Below, one piece after another: positions 46,092-54,542 of a stretch of 64,000 nucleotides of DNA (the stretch's first letter is position 1; the number at the start of each line of letters is the position of its first letter). The notes beneath the pieces were generated by a model. It saw only the letters and a program-made list of their open reading frames with translations. It ran no database searches and was not told the DNA's origin. The stretch lies in the NCBI RefSeq assembly GCF_018885265.1, contig NZ_CP076538.1:3818001-3882000 (forward strand), read 5' to 3'. Both the position numbers and the translations under genes were made by a program. The DNA comes from Amycolatopsis aidingensis. Its GTDB lineage: Bacteria > Actinomycetota > Actinomycetes > Mycobacteriales > Pseudonocardiaceae.

Positions 46092-46122
46092 AAAGCTACT
46101 GGAGACACCGGAAGGGAGCCTC

Positions 46123-46737
46123 GTGCCGAAGACCGTGGACCATGCCGAACGCCGGGCCCAGATCGTCGCGGGACTACTGCGGCTGGCCGGGCGGGCGGGG
46201 CTGCACGCGGTGACGATGCGTGCGGTGGCCGCGGAGGCGGGGGTGTCCCTGCGCCTGGTGCAGTACTACTTCCAGGACAAGGCCCAGCTGATGCAGGCTG
46301 CGCTGGAACACCTGGAGCGGGAGAGCCACCAGCGCTGGGCCGACCGGCTGGCCGGGCAGGCGGATGCCGCGCGGCCGCGTGCGGTGCTCGAGGCGTTCCT
46401 GGCCGAAGGGCTACCCACCGACGAGCAGAGCCGGACCTTCCACCTGCTGTGGACCTCCTACGCCGTGCTGGCGATGACCGAACCGGAACTGGCCGAGCAG
46501 CCCTTCGTCGCCGGTCCGAACCGGCTGGAGGAGCGGCTGACGGAGGTGCTGCGCCGGGCGCAGGCCGGGGGAGCGCTGGCCGCAGGCGCCGACCCGCGGC
46601 TGGAGGCGGCCCGGCTGCTCACCCTCAACCACGGCCTCGGCACCAGCGTGCTGGTCGGCCAGCGCACGCCCGAGGCGGCGATGCGGGTGCTGCGTTACCA
46701 CCTGGACGGGCTGTTCGCCGACCGCGCGCCTTCCTGA
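46123..46737 (+). CDS. TetR/AcrR family regulator of the divergent MFS gene
   Basis: A 204-aa regulator. GTG 46123 has GGAAGGGAG upstream and is preferred over GTG 46081, which lies inside the operator. HTH: VDHAERRAQIVAGLLRLAGRAGLHAVTMRAVAAEAGVSLRLVQYYFQDKAQLMQAALE (about 4-60). The C-terminal domain is of BetI/TetR_C_6-like character. The final residues (FADRAPS) coincide with a sequence similar to the intergenic segment at 23796-23830. Confidence 0.87.
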   Translation: MPKTVDHAERRAQIVAGLLRLAGRAGLHAVTMRAVAAEAGVSLRLVQYYFQDKAQLMQAALEHLERESHQRWADRLAGQADAARPRAVLEAFLAEGLPTDEQSRTFHLLWTSYAVLAMTEPELAEQPFVAGPNRLEERLTEVLRRAQAGGALAAGADPRLEAARLLTLNHGLGTSVLVGQRTPEAAMRVLRYHLDGLFADRAPS

Positions 46738-46754
46738 ACACGGCTTAGCGCCGG

Positions 46755-47240
46755 TCAGCACAAGTGCAGGAGCATGGTCAGCGCTCCGCCCGCCGCGCCG
46801 ACCTGCTCGAACCCGGATCGCTCGTAGAGTCGGCGCGCGTGGTTGCCGGGCTCCACGCTGAGGCTGAGCGCGACCACGCCGGCTCGGCGGGCGGCGTCCA
46901 CGAGCGAGTCGAGCAGGCGTTGTCCAACGCCCTGGCCCCGCCACTGCGGCAGGACGCCCATGGACACCTCGGGGGTGGCGGTGTCGACGAAACCGTAGCC
47001 GGGATCGTCGGCGGTGAAGTACCGCAGCCAGGCGGCGCCGATGGGATCCCCGCGTTCGGCGACCACGCCGAGGTCACCGGGCCGCGGCCAGCCCGCGACG
47101 TAGTGCGCCAGAGCTGGATGGCGCACTACGTCCCCGACGCCGCCGCGGGGCCCTTCTGGTCGCCAGAAAGCTGCCTCGACCAGCATCTCGGTCAAGAAGG
47201 CGGCATCCGCGGCACCGGCCGGACGAATGGCGACACGCAT
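46755..47240 (-). CDS. GNAT family N-acetyltransferase
   Basis: About 161 aa. N-terminal RVAIRPAGAADAAFLTEMLVEAAFWRP; acetyl-CoA motif MGVLPQWRGQGVGQRLLDSLVDAARRAGV (Q/RxxGxG/A type); C-terminal NHARRLYERSGFEQVG. Substrate unknown. ATG 47240 is the family-like start; ATG 47258 adds six residues and no start has a good ribosome site. It is 56 nt downstream of the ArsR-SRPBCC gene, possibly in the same unit. Confidence 0.82.
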   Translation of the reverse strand: MRVAIRPAGAADAAFLTEMLVEAAFWRPEGPRGGVGDVVRHPALAHYVAGWPRPGDLGVVAERGDPIGAAWLRYFTADDPGYGFVDTATPEVSMGVLPQWRGQGVGQRLLDSLVDAARRAGVVALSLSVEPGNHARRLYERSGFEQVGAAGGALTMLLHLC

Positions 47241-47296
47241 CCGGGAATCATCGTGCATGCCCACGGCCCGACCCTGGCAGAGCCAGCCTGCCATCG

Positions 47297-48106
47297 TCAG
47301 CCTGCCGGCTTGGGTTCCGGCATCGCCTCGCCGGTCTCCAGCAGCGTCTTCAGCCCGGCCAGCAGCGCGGGCCAGCCCTCCCGGACGGCCGCCAGCACCA
47401 CCGAGCCAGGGTCGAAGTCGTCGTGCACCACGGTCAGCTTGAGCACCTGCCCGAGCGGCTCGATCTGGAAGGTCACCTTCGACCGGCGCTCCTTGGTGGC
47501 CGCGGCAAGAAAGTCCTCGCTCAGCCCGTGCGTGTCGGCGTGCTCGCGGGTGAAGGCGTGCCAGGTGTAGGACAGCTTCCGGTAGGGCTCCGACTCGAGC
47601 ACCACCTGCTCGGGGTCGGACGTCGTCAGGCCGCTTTCGTGCCAGGTCATGGCCGCGCCCGCGGTCCACTCCGTGTCGAAGGTGACTCCCCAGTAGCGAC
47701 TGGTGAACGCGGGGTCGGTCAGGGCCTGCCACAGCCGCTCCGGGGTGGTGTTGATGTAGGTGGTGTAGACGAACTCGGGCCGTTCGGTGCTGTTCATCGG
47801 GGTCTCCTCCAATGCTTTCTTCAGGTCGGTGAGCGCATGTACGCGGCCGCGGTCGTACCGGTTGATCCAGCGCTCGGCGATGGCGTTGATCGGCTCCGCG
47901 TTGAGGTAGTGCAACTTCTCCCGGCCGCGCCGCACGGCGCTGACCAGGTTTGCGGCCTCCAGCACGGCGAGATGCTTGCTGACCGACTGCCGGGCCATGT
48001 CCAGCTCCGCGCACAGCTCGCGCAGGCTCTGCCCGTTGCGCTGGTTCAGGCTGTCCAGCAAGCGGCGCCGCCCGGCATCGGCCAGCGCCTTGAACACCTC
48101 GTCCAT
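47297..48106 (-). CDS. ArsR-type HTH/SRPBCC fusion regulator
   Basis: A 269-aa two-domain protein. Residues 1-95 are an ArsR-like winged helix (DEVFKALADAGRRRLLDSLNQRNGQSLRELCAELDMARQSVSKHLAVLEAANLVSAVRRGREKLHYLNAEPI). Residues 105-269 are SRPBCC/AHSA1 (EFVYTTYINTTPERLWQALTDPAFTSRYWGVTFDTEWTAGAAMTW). Homologues with fused or adjacent domains are common in actinomycetes; the SRPBCC part may sense a hydrophobic ligand. A strong operator precedes it. Confidence 0.85.
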   Translation of the reverse strand: MDEVFKALADAGRRRLLDSLNQRNGQSLRELCAELDMARQSVSKHLAVLEAANLVSAVRRGREKLHYLNAEPINAIAERWINRYDRGRVHALTDLKKALEETPMNSTERPEFVYTTYINTTPERLWQALTDPAFTSRYWGVTFDTEWTAGAAMTWHESGLTTSDPEQVVLESEPYRKLSYTWHAFTREHADTHGLSEDFLAAATKERRSKVTFQIEPLGQVLKLTVVHDDFDPGSVVLAAVREGWPALLAGLKTLLETGEAMPEPKPAG

Positions 48107-48124
48107 CCCTGCTCACCTCGTATA

Positions 48125-48170
48125 TGCAGCCGTTTGGCTGCCTGAAACAATAGGCAGCCAGACGGCTGCA
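48125..48170. promoter_or_regulatory. Operator with 19-bp inverted repeat (ArsR-SRPBCC)
   Basis: Arms 48125-48143 (TGCAGCCGTTTGGCTGCCT) and 48152-48170 are reverse complements with one mismatch and an 8-base spacer. Each arm itself contains CAGCC...GGCTG, so two stacked palindromic sites are present, 18 nt upstream of the regulator start. Confidence 0.8.
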
Positions 48171-48301
48171 TGTCAACCCGGTGCTACGCGAGACGATCAT
48201 CGATGGATAAAGATGTGCGGGTGTGTCGATCCGCGACATTCCCGTTCGACCTGTGTGCCGAGAGGGTCCGAACGGGGCCCGGACAACCAGGAGCAGGAAC
48301 C

Positions 48302-48721
48302 ATGAAGTACATGCTGATCATGCGCGCCACCGACGAGACGTTCCAGGCGTTCCAGGACGTCGACTTCAACGAGGTCATGGCCGCGATGGGCCGGTTCAAC
48401 GACGAGCTGATCCGGGCGGGCGTGCTGGTCGCCGCGGAAGGGCTGGAGGACGCGGCCGAGGGCGTGGTCGTCGACTACAGCTCCGAGCCGCCCGTGGCCA
48501 CCGACGGCCCGTACGGCGAGACCAAGGAGCTGTTCGGCGGCTTCTGGATCCTCAACGTGGCCTCCAAGGAGGAGGCCGTCGAGTGGGCGAAGCGGGCGCC
48601 GCTGGCCGGGCCGGGAAGCAAGTGCGAGATCCGCCGGGTTCCGTCGATCGACGAGTTCCCGCAGGACAACGAGTGGATCCAGAAGGAAAAGGCCTGGCGC
48701 GAGGCCACCGGCCAGCTCTGA
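48302..48721 (+). CDS. YCII/DGPF-family protein, ECF42 partner (pair 3)
   Basis: A 139-aa YCII protein: MKYMLIMRATDETFQ, signature TDGPYGETKELFGGFWILNVASKEEAVEWAKRAPLAGPG. The DGPF motif reads DGPY. An AGGAGCAGGAA ribosome site precedes the ATG. It leads directly into the third ECF42 sigma gene (16-nt gap). Confidence 0.9.
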   Translation: MKYMLIMRATDETFQAFQDVDFNEVMAAMGRFNDELIRAGVLVAAEGLEDAAEGVVVDYSSEPPVATDGPYGETKELFGGFWILNVASKEEAVEWAKRAPLAGPGSKCEIRRVPSIDEFPQDNEWIQKEKAWREATGQL

Positions 48722-48737
48722 ACGGATCGGAGAGGAC

Positions 48738-49988
48738 ATGGCCGACACAGGTGGCCGGGAGGCCGTCGCAGCCGTGTGGCGGATCGAGTCCGCCCGGATC
48801 GTCGGTGCGCTCGCCCGCTACACCGGCGACTTCGCCCTTGCCGAGGACCTGGCCCAGGAGGCGCTGGCCGAGGCACTGGTGACCTGGCCCCGCGACGGCG
48901 CGCCCCGCAATCCGGCGGGGTGGCTGCTCACCGTCGGCAGGCGCCGCGCGATCGACACGTTCCGCAGGCGCGCCGCCCTCGACGAGAGGTACGCCGTCCT
49001 CGCCCACGACCTGGGCGAGGACGGCGGTACCGCCGACATTCACTGGGATCCGGACCAGATCGACGACGACGTGCTCGCGTTGATGTTCATCTCGTGTCAC
49101 CCCGTGCTGTCCAGGGAGGCGCGGGTTGCGCTCACCCTGCGCGTGGTCGGCGGCCTGACCAGTGACGAGATCGCCAAGGCCTTTCTCGTCCCGACGGCCA
49201 CCGTGCAGGCCCGGATCACCAGGGCGAAGAAGACCCTGGGAGCGGCGCGGGTGCCGTTCGAGGTGCCGCCGGCCGAGGAGCGGGCGCAGCGGCTCGGCTC
49301 GGTGCTCAGCGTGGTCTACCTGATCTTCACCGAAGGGTCCTCGGCCAGCTCCGGCGACCGGCTGATCCGCTTCGACCTCGCGGGGGAGGCACAGCGTCTC
49401 GCCAGGGTGCTGACCCGGTTGATGCCGCGGGAGCCAGAGGCACACGGCCTGCTGGCGCTGCTGGAGCTGACCGCGGCCCGCTTTCCCGCCCGCACCGGGC
49501 CGGACGGCGAGCCGGTCCTGCTGGAGGATCAGGACCGCCGCCGCTGGGACCGCGCCGCGATCCGCAGGGGCCGGGCCGCACTGGCCCGTGCGGAGCAGGT
49601 CGGCCGGGGCCTCGGCGCCTACGGCCTGCAGGCGGCGATCGCCGAATGCCATGCCGTCGCCGAGTCGGTGCGGGCGACGGACTGGGATCGGGTCGTGCTC
49701 ATCTACGAGGCGCTCGGCAGGCTGGCGCCGTCCCCGGTGGTCGACCTCAACCGGGCGGTGGCGGTGTCCATGGCCAAGGGCCCGGCCGCAGCGTTGCCGA
49801 TCGTGGACGAACTGGCGGCCGCGGGAACACTGCCGAACTCGCACCTGCTGGCGAGTGTGCGCGGGGAACTGCTCACCCGCATGGGACGCACCGAGGAGGC
49901 GCGTGCCGATCTGGAGCAGGCCATCCGGCTGTGCGCCAACGAACGCGAGCGGGTGGTGCTGGAACGCAAGCTCACCGCTCTCGGCTGA
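48738..49988 (+). CDS. ECF42-type RNA polymerase sigma factor (pair 3)
   Basis: A 416-aa ECF42 sigma factor. Sigma-2: LAEDLAQEALAEALVTWPRDGAPRNPAGWLLTVGRRRAIDTFRRRA. Sigma-4: LTLRVVGGLTSDEIAKAFLVPTATVQARITRAKKTL. DUF6596 extension: GEAQRLARVLTRLMPREPEAHGLLALLELT, LGAYGLQAAIAECHA and PSPVVDLNRAVAVS. Overlaps the marR gene tail-to-tail by 17 nt. Confidence 0.9.
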   Translation: MADTGGREAVAAVWRIESARIVGALARYTGDFALAEDLAQEALAEALVTWPRDGAPRNPAGWLLTVGRRRAIDTFRRRAALDERYAVLAHDLGEDGGTADIHWDPDQIDDDVLALMFISCHPVLSREARVALTLRVVGGLTSDEIAKAFLVPTATVQARITRAKKTLGAARVPFEVPPAEERAQRLGSVLSVVYLIFTEGSSASSGDRLIRFDLAGEAQRLARVLTRLMPREPEAHGLLALLELTAARFPARTGPDGEPVLLEDQDRRRWDRAAIRRGRAALARAEQVGRGLGAYGLQAAIAECHAVAESVRATDWDRVVLIYEALGRLAPSPVVDLNRAVAVSMAKGPAAALPIVDELAAAGTLPNSHLLASVRGELLTRMGRTEEARADLEQAIRLCANERERVVLERKLTALG

Positions 49989-50445
49989 CCGGATCGGCCA
50001 GGTGGGCGATGACGGTGTGCGTTGCCTCGCCGAGGGCGTCGATCTGGTCCTCGGTGAGCAGGTCGATGAAATGCCTGCGCACCGAGTCGACATGGGCGGG
50101 CGCTGCCCGTTCGATGGTGCTCAGCCCGTGCTCGGTCAGCGTGATCACGGTGCCACGGCTCTTGGTCGCGTGCTCCTGACGCCGCACCAGCCCGCGCGCG
50201 GCCATCCGGTCCAGATGGTGAGCCAGCCGGCTTTTCGACCACAGCATCCGCTCGGCCAGCTCGAACAGCCGTAGTGACTGCCCCTCGGTTTCCGAGAGTG
50301 TGGCCAGCACCTGGTAGTCGGCGCTGGAAAGGCCGGAGTCCTCGGCGAGGTCCCGGTTGATCTGGAGATCCAGCAGCGCGCGCATCCGCATGTAGCCGCG
50401 CCACGCTCGCGCCTCCCGCGGATTGAGCCAGTTCGGTTCCGCCAC
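49972..50445 (-). CDS. MarR family regulator
   Basis: A 157-aa winged-helix regulator. HTH core: LSSADYQVLATLSETEGQSLRLFELAERMLWSKSRLAHHLDRMAARGLVRRQEHATKSRGTVITLTEHGLSTI. The GTG start at 50445 is the first position giving the family N-terminus (AEPNWLNPREARAWRGYMRMRALLDLQI). It is divergent from a WrbA-like remnant and a quinone-oxidoreductase-like gene, and has two identical-type operators in between. Confidence 0.87.
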   Translation of the reverse strand: MAEPNWLNPREARAWRGYMRMRALLDLQINRDLAEDSGLSSADYQVLATLSETEGQSLRLFELAERMLWSKSRLAHHLDRMAARGLVRRQEHATKSRGTVITLTEHGLSTIERAAPAHVDSVRRHFIDLLTEDQIDALGEATHTVIAHLADPVSRER

Positions 50446-50464
50446 GGCCGGTGATGTTATCGGC

Positions 50465-50513
50465 AGTTGACGTGTCAACTCAAATCGGCCACGATCGAGT
50501 TGACACGTCAACT
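50465..50513. promoter_or_regulatory. Twin MarR operators
   Basis: Two 16-bp palindromes with identical arms: AGTTGAC-GT-GTCAACT (50465-50480) and AGTTGAC-AC-GTCAACT (50498-50513), centres 33 bp apart, about three helical turns. The second abuts the AGGAGG ribosome site of the plus-strand gene. Confidence 0.85.
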
Positions 50514-50526
50514 CAGGAGGTCGTAC

Positions 50527-50892
50527 ATGGAATCCCCACGGATCGCGGTCGTGTACTACTCGGCGACCGGGAACATGCATCGCCTGGCCGAGGCGTTCGC
50601 CGAGGGCGCGGGTGACGCCGGTGCCGAGGTACGGCTGCGGCGGGTGGCCGAGCTGGCCCCGGACTCGGCCATCGACGCGAACCCGGCATGGCGGGCGCAC
50701 CTGGAGGACACCGCGCATATCGAGCACGCCAGCCTGGACGATCTGGTGTGGGCCACCGGGTTCGCGTTCGGCACCCCGACCCGGTTCGGCAATGTGAGCG
50801 CGCAGCTGAAGCAGTTCCTGGACACCACTGGCGGGAATGGCCACCGGCTGACACAGGCTGCGGCCGCGCTGAACCCCCTGCAGGCCGCGTAA
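50527..50892 (+). pseudogene. WrbA-like NAD(P)H:quinone oxidoreductase, internally deleted
   Basis: Reads as 121 aa, whereas WrbA proteins are about 200. The N-terminal flavodoxin part is normal: RIAVVYYSATGNMHRLAEAFAEGA (FMN phosphate loop), then GFAFGTPTRFGNVSAQLKQFLDTTGG. It then jumps straight to a tail-like NGHRLTQAAAALNPLQAA, so roughly 75 internal residues of the flavin-binding and tetramer-forming region are missing without a frame change. Probably non-functional, although still controlled by the MarR operators and followed 17 nt later by an intact oxidoreductase gene. Confidence 0.75.
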
Positions 50893-50908
50893 CACCCGGA
50901 GGCATCCG

Positions 50909-51817
50909 ATGCGAGCAGTTCTGCTCGACCGGCACGGCCCGCCCGAGGTCCTGACCATCGCGGACCTGCCGCTGCCCGAGCCGGGCCCCGGGCAGCTGCG
51001 GGTCCGGGTGCACGCGGGCGGTGTCCAGCCGTTCGACACCTATGTCCGGCGGGGTCTGCCCGGATTCCGGATGGACCTGCCGCACCAGCTCGGCAACGAG
51101 TTCGCCGGGGTGATCGACCGCGTCGGCCCGGAGGTACGCGGATGGTCGGCCGGGGACGCGGTCCTCGGCTCGGCCCCGCTGCGCTCGCTGGCCGAGTACG
51201 TGCTCGCCGACGCCACCGCGGTGGTCGGCAAACCCGCAGCCCTGCCCATGGCGGCGGCCGGGGCGCTGCCCGCGTCCGGGCAGACCGCGCTGACCGCCCT
51301 GCGCGAGCTGCGGGTCGGGCCGGGCGACACCCTGCTGGTCCATGCCGCCGCCGGGGGAGCGGGCACCATGGCCGTCCAGCTGGCCCGGCACTACGGCGCC
51401 CGCGTCATCGGCACCGCCAGCGCGGCCAACCACCACTACCTCGCCGCGCTGGGGGCCACACCGGTGCGCTACGGGCCGGGCCTGCCGCAGCGGGTACGCG
51501 AGCTCGCCCCGCGCGGGGTGGATGCCGTGCTGGACGCGGTGGGTGGGCAAGCACTACGCGACTCCCTGGAGCTGGCACCGGACCGGGACCGGATCGGGAC
51601 CCTTGTCGAGCACGCCCTCGCCGAGGAGCTCGGCGTGCGCGGGATCCGGGCGCAGCGCTCCACCGCCGCGCTCGGCGAGCTCGCCGAGCTGTGCCGGCGG
51701 GGCGTACTGCGGGTCGGCATCCGCGCCCGCTTTCCGCTGGAGGCGATCGCGGACGCGCATAGTGCGGTCGAGACCGGGCACGGTAGCGGCAAGGTCGTGA
51801 TCGTCCTCGACGGCTGA
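50909..51817 (+). CDS. MDR-family NADP-dependent oxidoreductase (quinone reductase-like)
   Basis: A 302-aa zinc-independent medium-chain dehydrogenase/reductase. N-terminal GroES-like part: MRAVLLDRHGPPEVLTIADLPLPEPGPGQLRVRVHAGG, PHQLGNEFAGVIDRVG. Nucleotide-binding motif: LLVHAAAGGAGTMAVQLARHYGARVIGTA (AAxGGxGxxA). The structural zinc cysteines are absent. Likely reduces quinones or enones. Second gene of the MarR-controlled unit. Confidence 0.87.
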   Translation: MRAVLLDRHGPPEVLTIADLPLPEPGPGQLRVRVHAGGVQPFDTYVRRGLPGFRMDLPHQLGNEFAGVIDRVGPEVRGWSAGDAVLGSAPLRSLAEYVLADATAVVGKPAALPMAAAGALPASGQTALTALRELRVGPGDTLLVHAAAGGAGTMAVQLARHYGARVIGTASAANHHYLAALGATPVRYGPGLPQRVRELAPRGVDAVLDAVGGQALRDSLELAPDRDRIGTLVEHALAEELGVRGIRAQRSTAALGELAELCRRGVLRVGIRARFPLEAIADAHSAVETGHGSGKVVIVLDG

Positions 51818-51846
51818 GCCGAGGTGACGGGGACCGATGCCCACGC

Positions 51847-52992
51847 TCACGGACGCAGCAGTTGCCGCACCCTGGCGGCCTCCCGGGTGAGGTGGTCTCG
51901 TTCCGGCACGCTGGTGGCGGTGCGGGCGGCGGCGGCATACAGCTCGGCGGCGCGATCGAGGTCGCCCGCGCGTTCGTGCAGGTATGCCGCCGCCGCGGTG
52001 TGCCGGGGCAGGTCGGGGTCCACCTCGGCCAGCGCCGCCAGGCCGGCCTGTGGTCCGTCGGCCTCCCCGACGGCCACCGCGCGGTTCAGGCGCACCACCG
52101 GGCTGTCGGTGATCAGCAGCAGTTCGTCGTACCACTCCACGATCTGCACCCAGTCGGTCTCCGCGGCGGTGGGGGCGTCGGCGTGCAGGGCGGCGACGGC
52201 GGCCTGTGCCTGGTACTCGCCCAGCCGGTCGCGAGCCAGCGCGGCCTGCAGGATCCGCACCCCCTCGGTGATCAGGCCGGTGTCCCAGCGCGACCGGTCC
52301 TGCTCAGCCAGCGGCACCAGGCGGCCTCCCTGGCCGGTGCGGGAGGCGCGCCGCGCGTGGTGCAGCAGCATCAGCGCGAGCAGCCCCGCGACCTCGGGAT
52401 CGTCGGTCAGTGCGTGGAGCTGACGGGTGAGCCGGATCGCCTCGGCCGCCAGGTCGACGTTGCCGCCGTACCCCTCGTTGAAGACGAGGTACAGCACTCG
52501 CAGCACCGTCCCGAGGTCACCGGGCTGGTCGAGCGGCAGTCCCGCGATCCGCCGCTTGGCCCGGCTGATCCGCTGCGCCATGGTCGCCTCGGGAACGAGG
52601 TAGGCCGTGGCAATCTGCCGGGTGGTCAGGCCGCCGACCGCGCGCAGGGTCAGGGCGACGGCCGAGGTCTGCGGCAGGCTGGGGTGCGCACACAGGAAGT
52701 ACAGCCGCAGCGTGTCGTCCGTGGCGGGAGCCGGACCGGCGGGAGGTTCGGCCTCCACGGCGAGTTCCCGCCCCCGCCGCGAGGCCTCGGCCCGGGCGGC
52801 GTCGAGGAACCTGCGCCAGGCGACCGCGACCAGCCAGGCCTTCGGATCACGTGGGGGATCGGCCTGCCAGGTGTCCAGCGCCCGGAGCAGGGCGTCCTGC
52901 ACGGCATCCTCGGCCGAGGCGAAGTCGGCCCCGCGCCGACCGAGGATGCCGATCACCGCGGGCACCAGCTCCCGCAGCAGTGACTCGTTCAC
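51847..52992 (-). CDS. ECF42-like RNA polymerase sigma factor (pair 4)
   Basis: A 381-aa sigma factor, shorter and more divergent than pairs 1-3. Sigma-2: DFASAEDAVQDALLRALDTWQADPPRDPKAWLVAVAWRRFLDAARAE. Sigma-4: LTLRAVGGLTTRQIATAYLVPEATMAQRISRAKRRI. DUF6596 extension: EAIRLTRQLHALTDDPEVAGLLALMLLHHARRASR, LGEYQAQAAVAALHA and DSPVVRLNRAVAVG. The GTG start overlaps the YCII gene by 4 nt. Confidence 0.88.
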   Translation of the reverse strand: MNESLLRELVPAVIGILGRRGADFASAEDAVQDALLRALDTWQADPPRDPKAWLVAVAWRRFLDAARAEASRRGRELAVEAEPPAGPAPATDDTLRLYFLCAHPSLPQTSAVALTLRAVGGLTTRQIATAYLVPEATMAQRISRAKRRIAGLPLDQPGDLGTVLRVLYLVFNEGYGGNVDLAAEAIRLTRQLHALTDDPEVAGLLALMLLHHARRASRTGQGGRLVPLAEQDRSRWDTGLITEGVRILQAALARDRLGEYQAQAAVAALHADAPTAAETDWVQIVEWYDELLLITDSPVVRLNRAVAVGEADGPQAGLAALAEVDPDLPRHTAAAAYLHERAGDLDRAAELYAAAARTATSVPERDHLTREAARVRQLLRP

Positions 52993-53396
52993 TCGGTCAC
53001 CGTAGGTGAGCCGGACAGGAAGGGCCGAACCTCCAGCCACTCGTGAATCGGCTCGCCTCCGGCCCCCGGCGCGGCGGACAACTCCCCGGCCAGCTCGACC
53101 GCGCGGTCCCAGGACTCCACGTCGATGACCATCCAGCCGGCGATCAGATCCTTGGTCTCGGCGAAGGGACCATCGGTCACCGGTGGGCGCCCCGGGCCGT
53201 CGGACCGCACGAACGCGCCCCCGGGCGCCAGCGCCTGGCTGTCCACGAACTCACCCGTCTCCTCCAGCCGGGCGGCGAAGTCGTTCATGTACTGAACGTG
53301 CGCGTCGACCTCCTCCGGCGTCCATTGGTCCATCGGCGCCCAGTCATGAGCCGGGGCTGGGCCACCTCGGTAGTGCTTCAGCAGCAGGTACTTCAT
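52989..53396 (-). CDS. YCII/DGPF-family protein, ECF42 partner (pair 4)
   Basis: A 135-aa YCII protein: MKYLLLKHYRGGPAP, signature VTDGPFAETKDLIAGWMVIDVESWDRAVELAGELS. Compared with the other three it has an insert (DWAPMDQWTPEEVDAHVQYMNDFAARLEETG). Coupled to the sigma gene by a 4-nt overlap. Confidence 0.88.
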   Translation of the reverse strand: MKYLLLKHYRGGPAPAHDWAPMDQWTPEEVDAHVQYMNDFAARLEETGEFVDSQALAPGGAFVRSDGPGRPPVTDGPFAETKDLIAGWMVIDVESWDRAVELAGELSAAPGAGGEPIHEWLEVRPFLSGSPTVTE

Positions 53397-53517
53397 GGTG
53401 GTTCTCCTTCGTCGTCGCGCGGCCGGGCGTGGCCGCTCGTGCCCCTGGGACGGAGCCGATGCCACATTCTCGACACCCGCGGGCCCACGAGTTCCGGAAA
53501 CCTTCCGTGGCACCTGC

Positions 53518-54450
53518 TCAGGAAGCAGGGCCGAGGTTTGCGGCCACGATCTTCGCGGCCGCGGCGACCGTCGCCGCTCCGGTCGTGGAGTCGGGATCGG
53601 CGGGCGCGGTGTAGACGGCGAGCACCAGCGGGGGACTCCCTGGCGGCCACACCACCGCCACATCGTTTACCTCACCCCGCGGCCCGGAGCCGGACTTGTC
53701 CCCGGCCAGCCACCCGCGGGGCAGGCCGGCGCGGATCAGCTCGCCGCCGGTCGTGCTGTCCCGCAGCCACCCGGTGAGCCGATCCCGGCCGGGCGGGTCC
53801 AGCGCCTCGCCCAGCACCAGGGCACGCAGGTCGGCGCCGATCGCGGTGGGCGTCGTGGTGTCCCGCTGATCCCCGGGGTGGGCCGAACGGTTCAGCTCGG
53901 GCTCCCGCCGGTCCAGCCGGGTGCGCGGGTCGCCGAGCGTCCGTACGAAGGAGGTCACCGCCTGCGGGCCGCCGAGGACGTCCACCAGCAGGTTGCTCGC
54001 CGCGTTGTCACTATGCGTGACAGCTGCCCGGCAGAGCGCAGCGACGGTCATGCCGGTGGCCAGCCGCTCGGTGGTCACCGGGGAATGCGCGATCAGCCGA
54101 TCGTCGTCATAGCGGACCAGCCGGTCCAGCAGGCCCGGCTCGCGGGTGTGCGACCGCAGGACGGCGGCGGCCACGAGCAGCTTGTGCGTGGAGCACATCA
54201 GGAACCTCTCATCCGCCCGATGTCGCACCGTCGCACCGGTACCGGTGTCGATCGCGTACACCCCGAGCCTGCCGCCGAACCTGTCCTCCAGCGCGGTCAG
54301 TTCCGCTGCGGCGGCGGTCCCGGCCACCGTGCGGGTGTGCGTCGGTGGCGTGGGTGTGGGCCGCGCCGTGCAAGCGGCAAGGGTGGCCAGGCCGCCCAGC
54401 AGCACGGTCCGGCGGGCAGGCGACCCGGCCAGCGACCGGCGTCCCGGCAT
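53518..54450 (-). CDS. bla: Class A beta-lactamase, lipoprotein-type
   Basis: A 310-aa serine beta-lactamase. N-terminus RRSLAGSPARRTVLLGGLATLAAC combines a twin-Arg and a lipobox LAAC, so Tat/Sec-exported and lipid-anchored. Catalytic motifs: CSTHK (Ser-x-x-Lys), SDN in THSDNAASN, the omega-loop glutamate in EPELN and KSG in GDKSGSG. All key residues are present. ATG 54450 begins at the signal peptide; the frame is open further upstream but belongs to another gene. It hydrolyses beta-lactams outside the membrane; spectrum not predictable. Confidence 0.92.
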   Translation of the reverse strand: MPGRRSLAGSPARRTVLLGGLATLAACTARPTPTPPTHTRTVAGTAAAAELTALEDRFGGRLGVYAIDTGTGATVRHRADERFLMCSTHKLLVAAAVLRSHTREPGLLDRLVRYDDDRLIAHSPVTTERLATGMTVAALCRAAVTHSDNAASNLLVDVLGGPQAVTSFVRTLGDPRTRLDRREPELNRSAHPGDQRDTTTPTAIGADLRALVLGEALDPPGRDRLTGWLRDSTTGGELIRAGLPRGWLAGDKSGSGPRGEVNDVAVVWPPGSPPLVLAVYTAPADPDSTTGAATVAAAAKIVAANLGPAS

Positions 54451-54542
54451 GGAACCCCCTGCGTGGTGTCGATCCGTCCTATGAGGCAGGACGCGCCGCT
54501 CGCTCTCCGGTTGCCCGGCGCTCGGCGCGACGGAGTTTCCGG

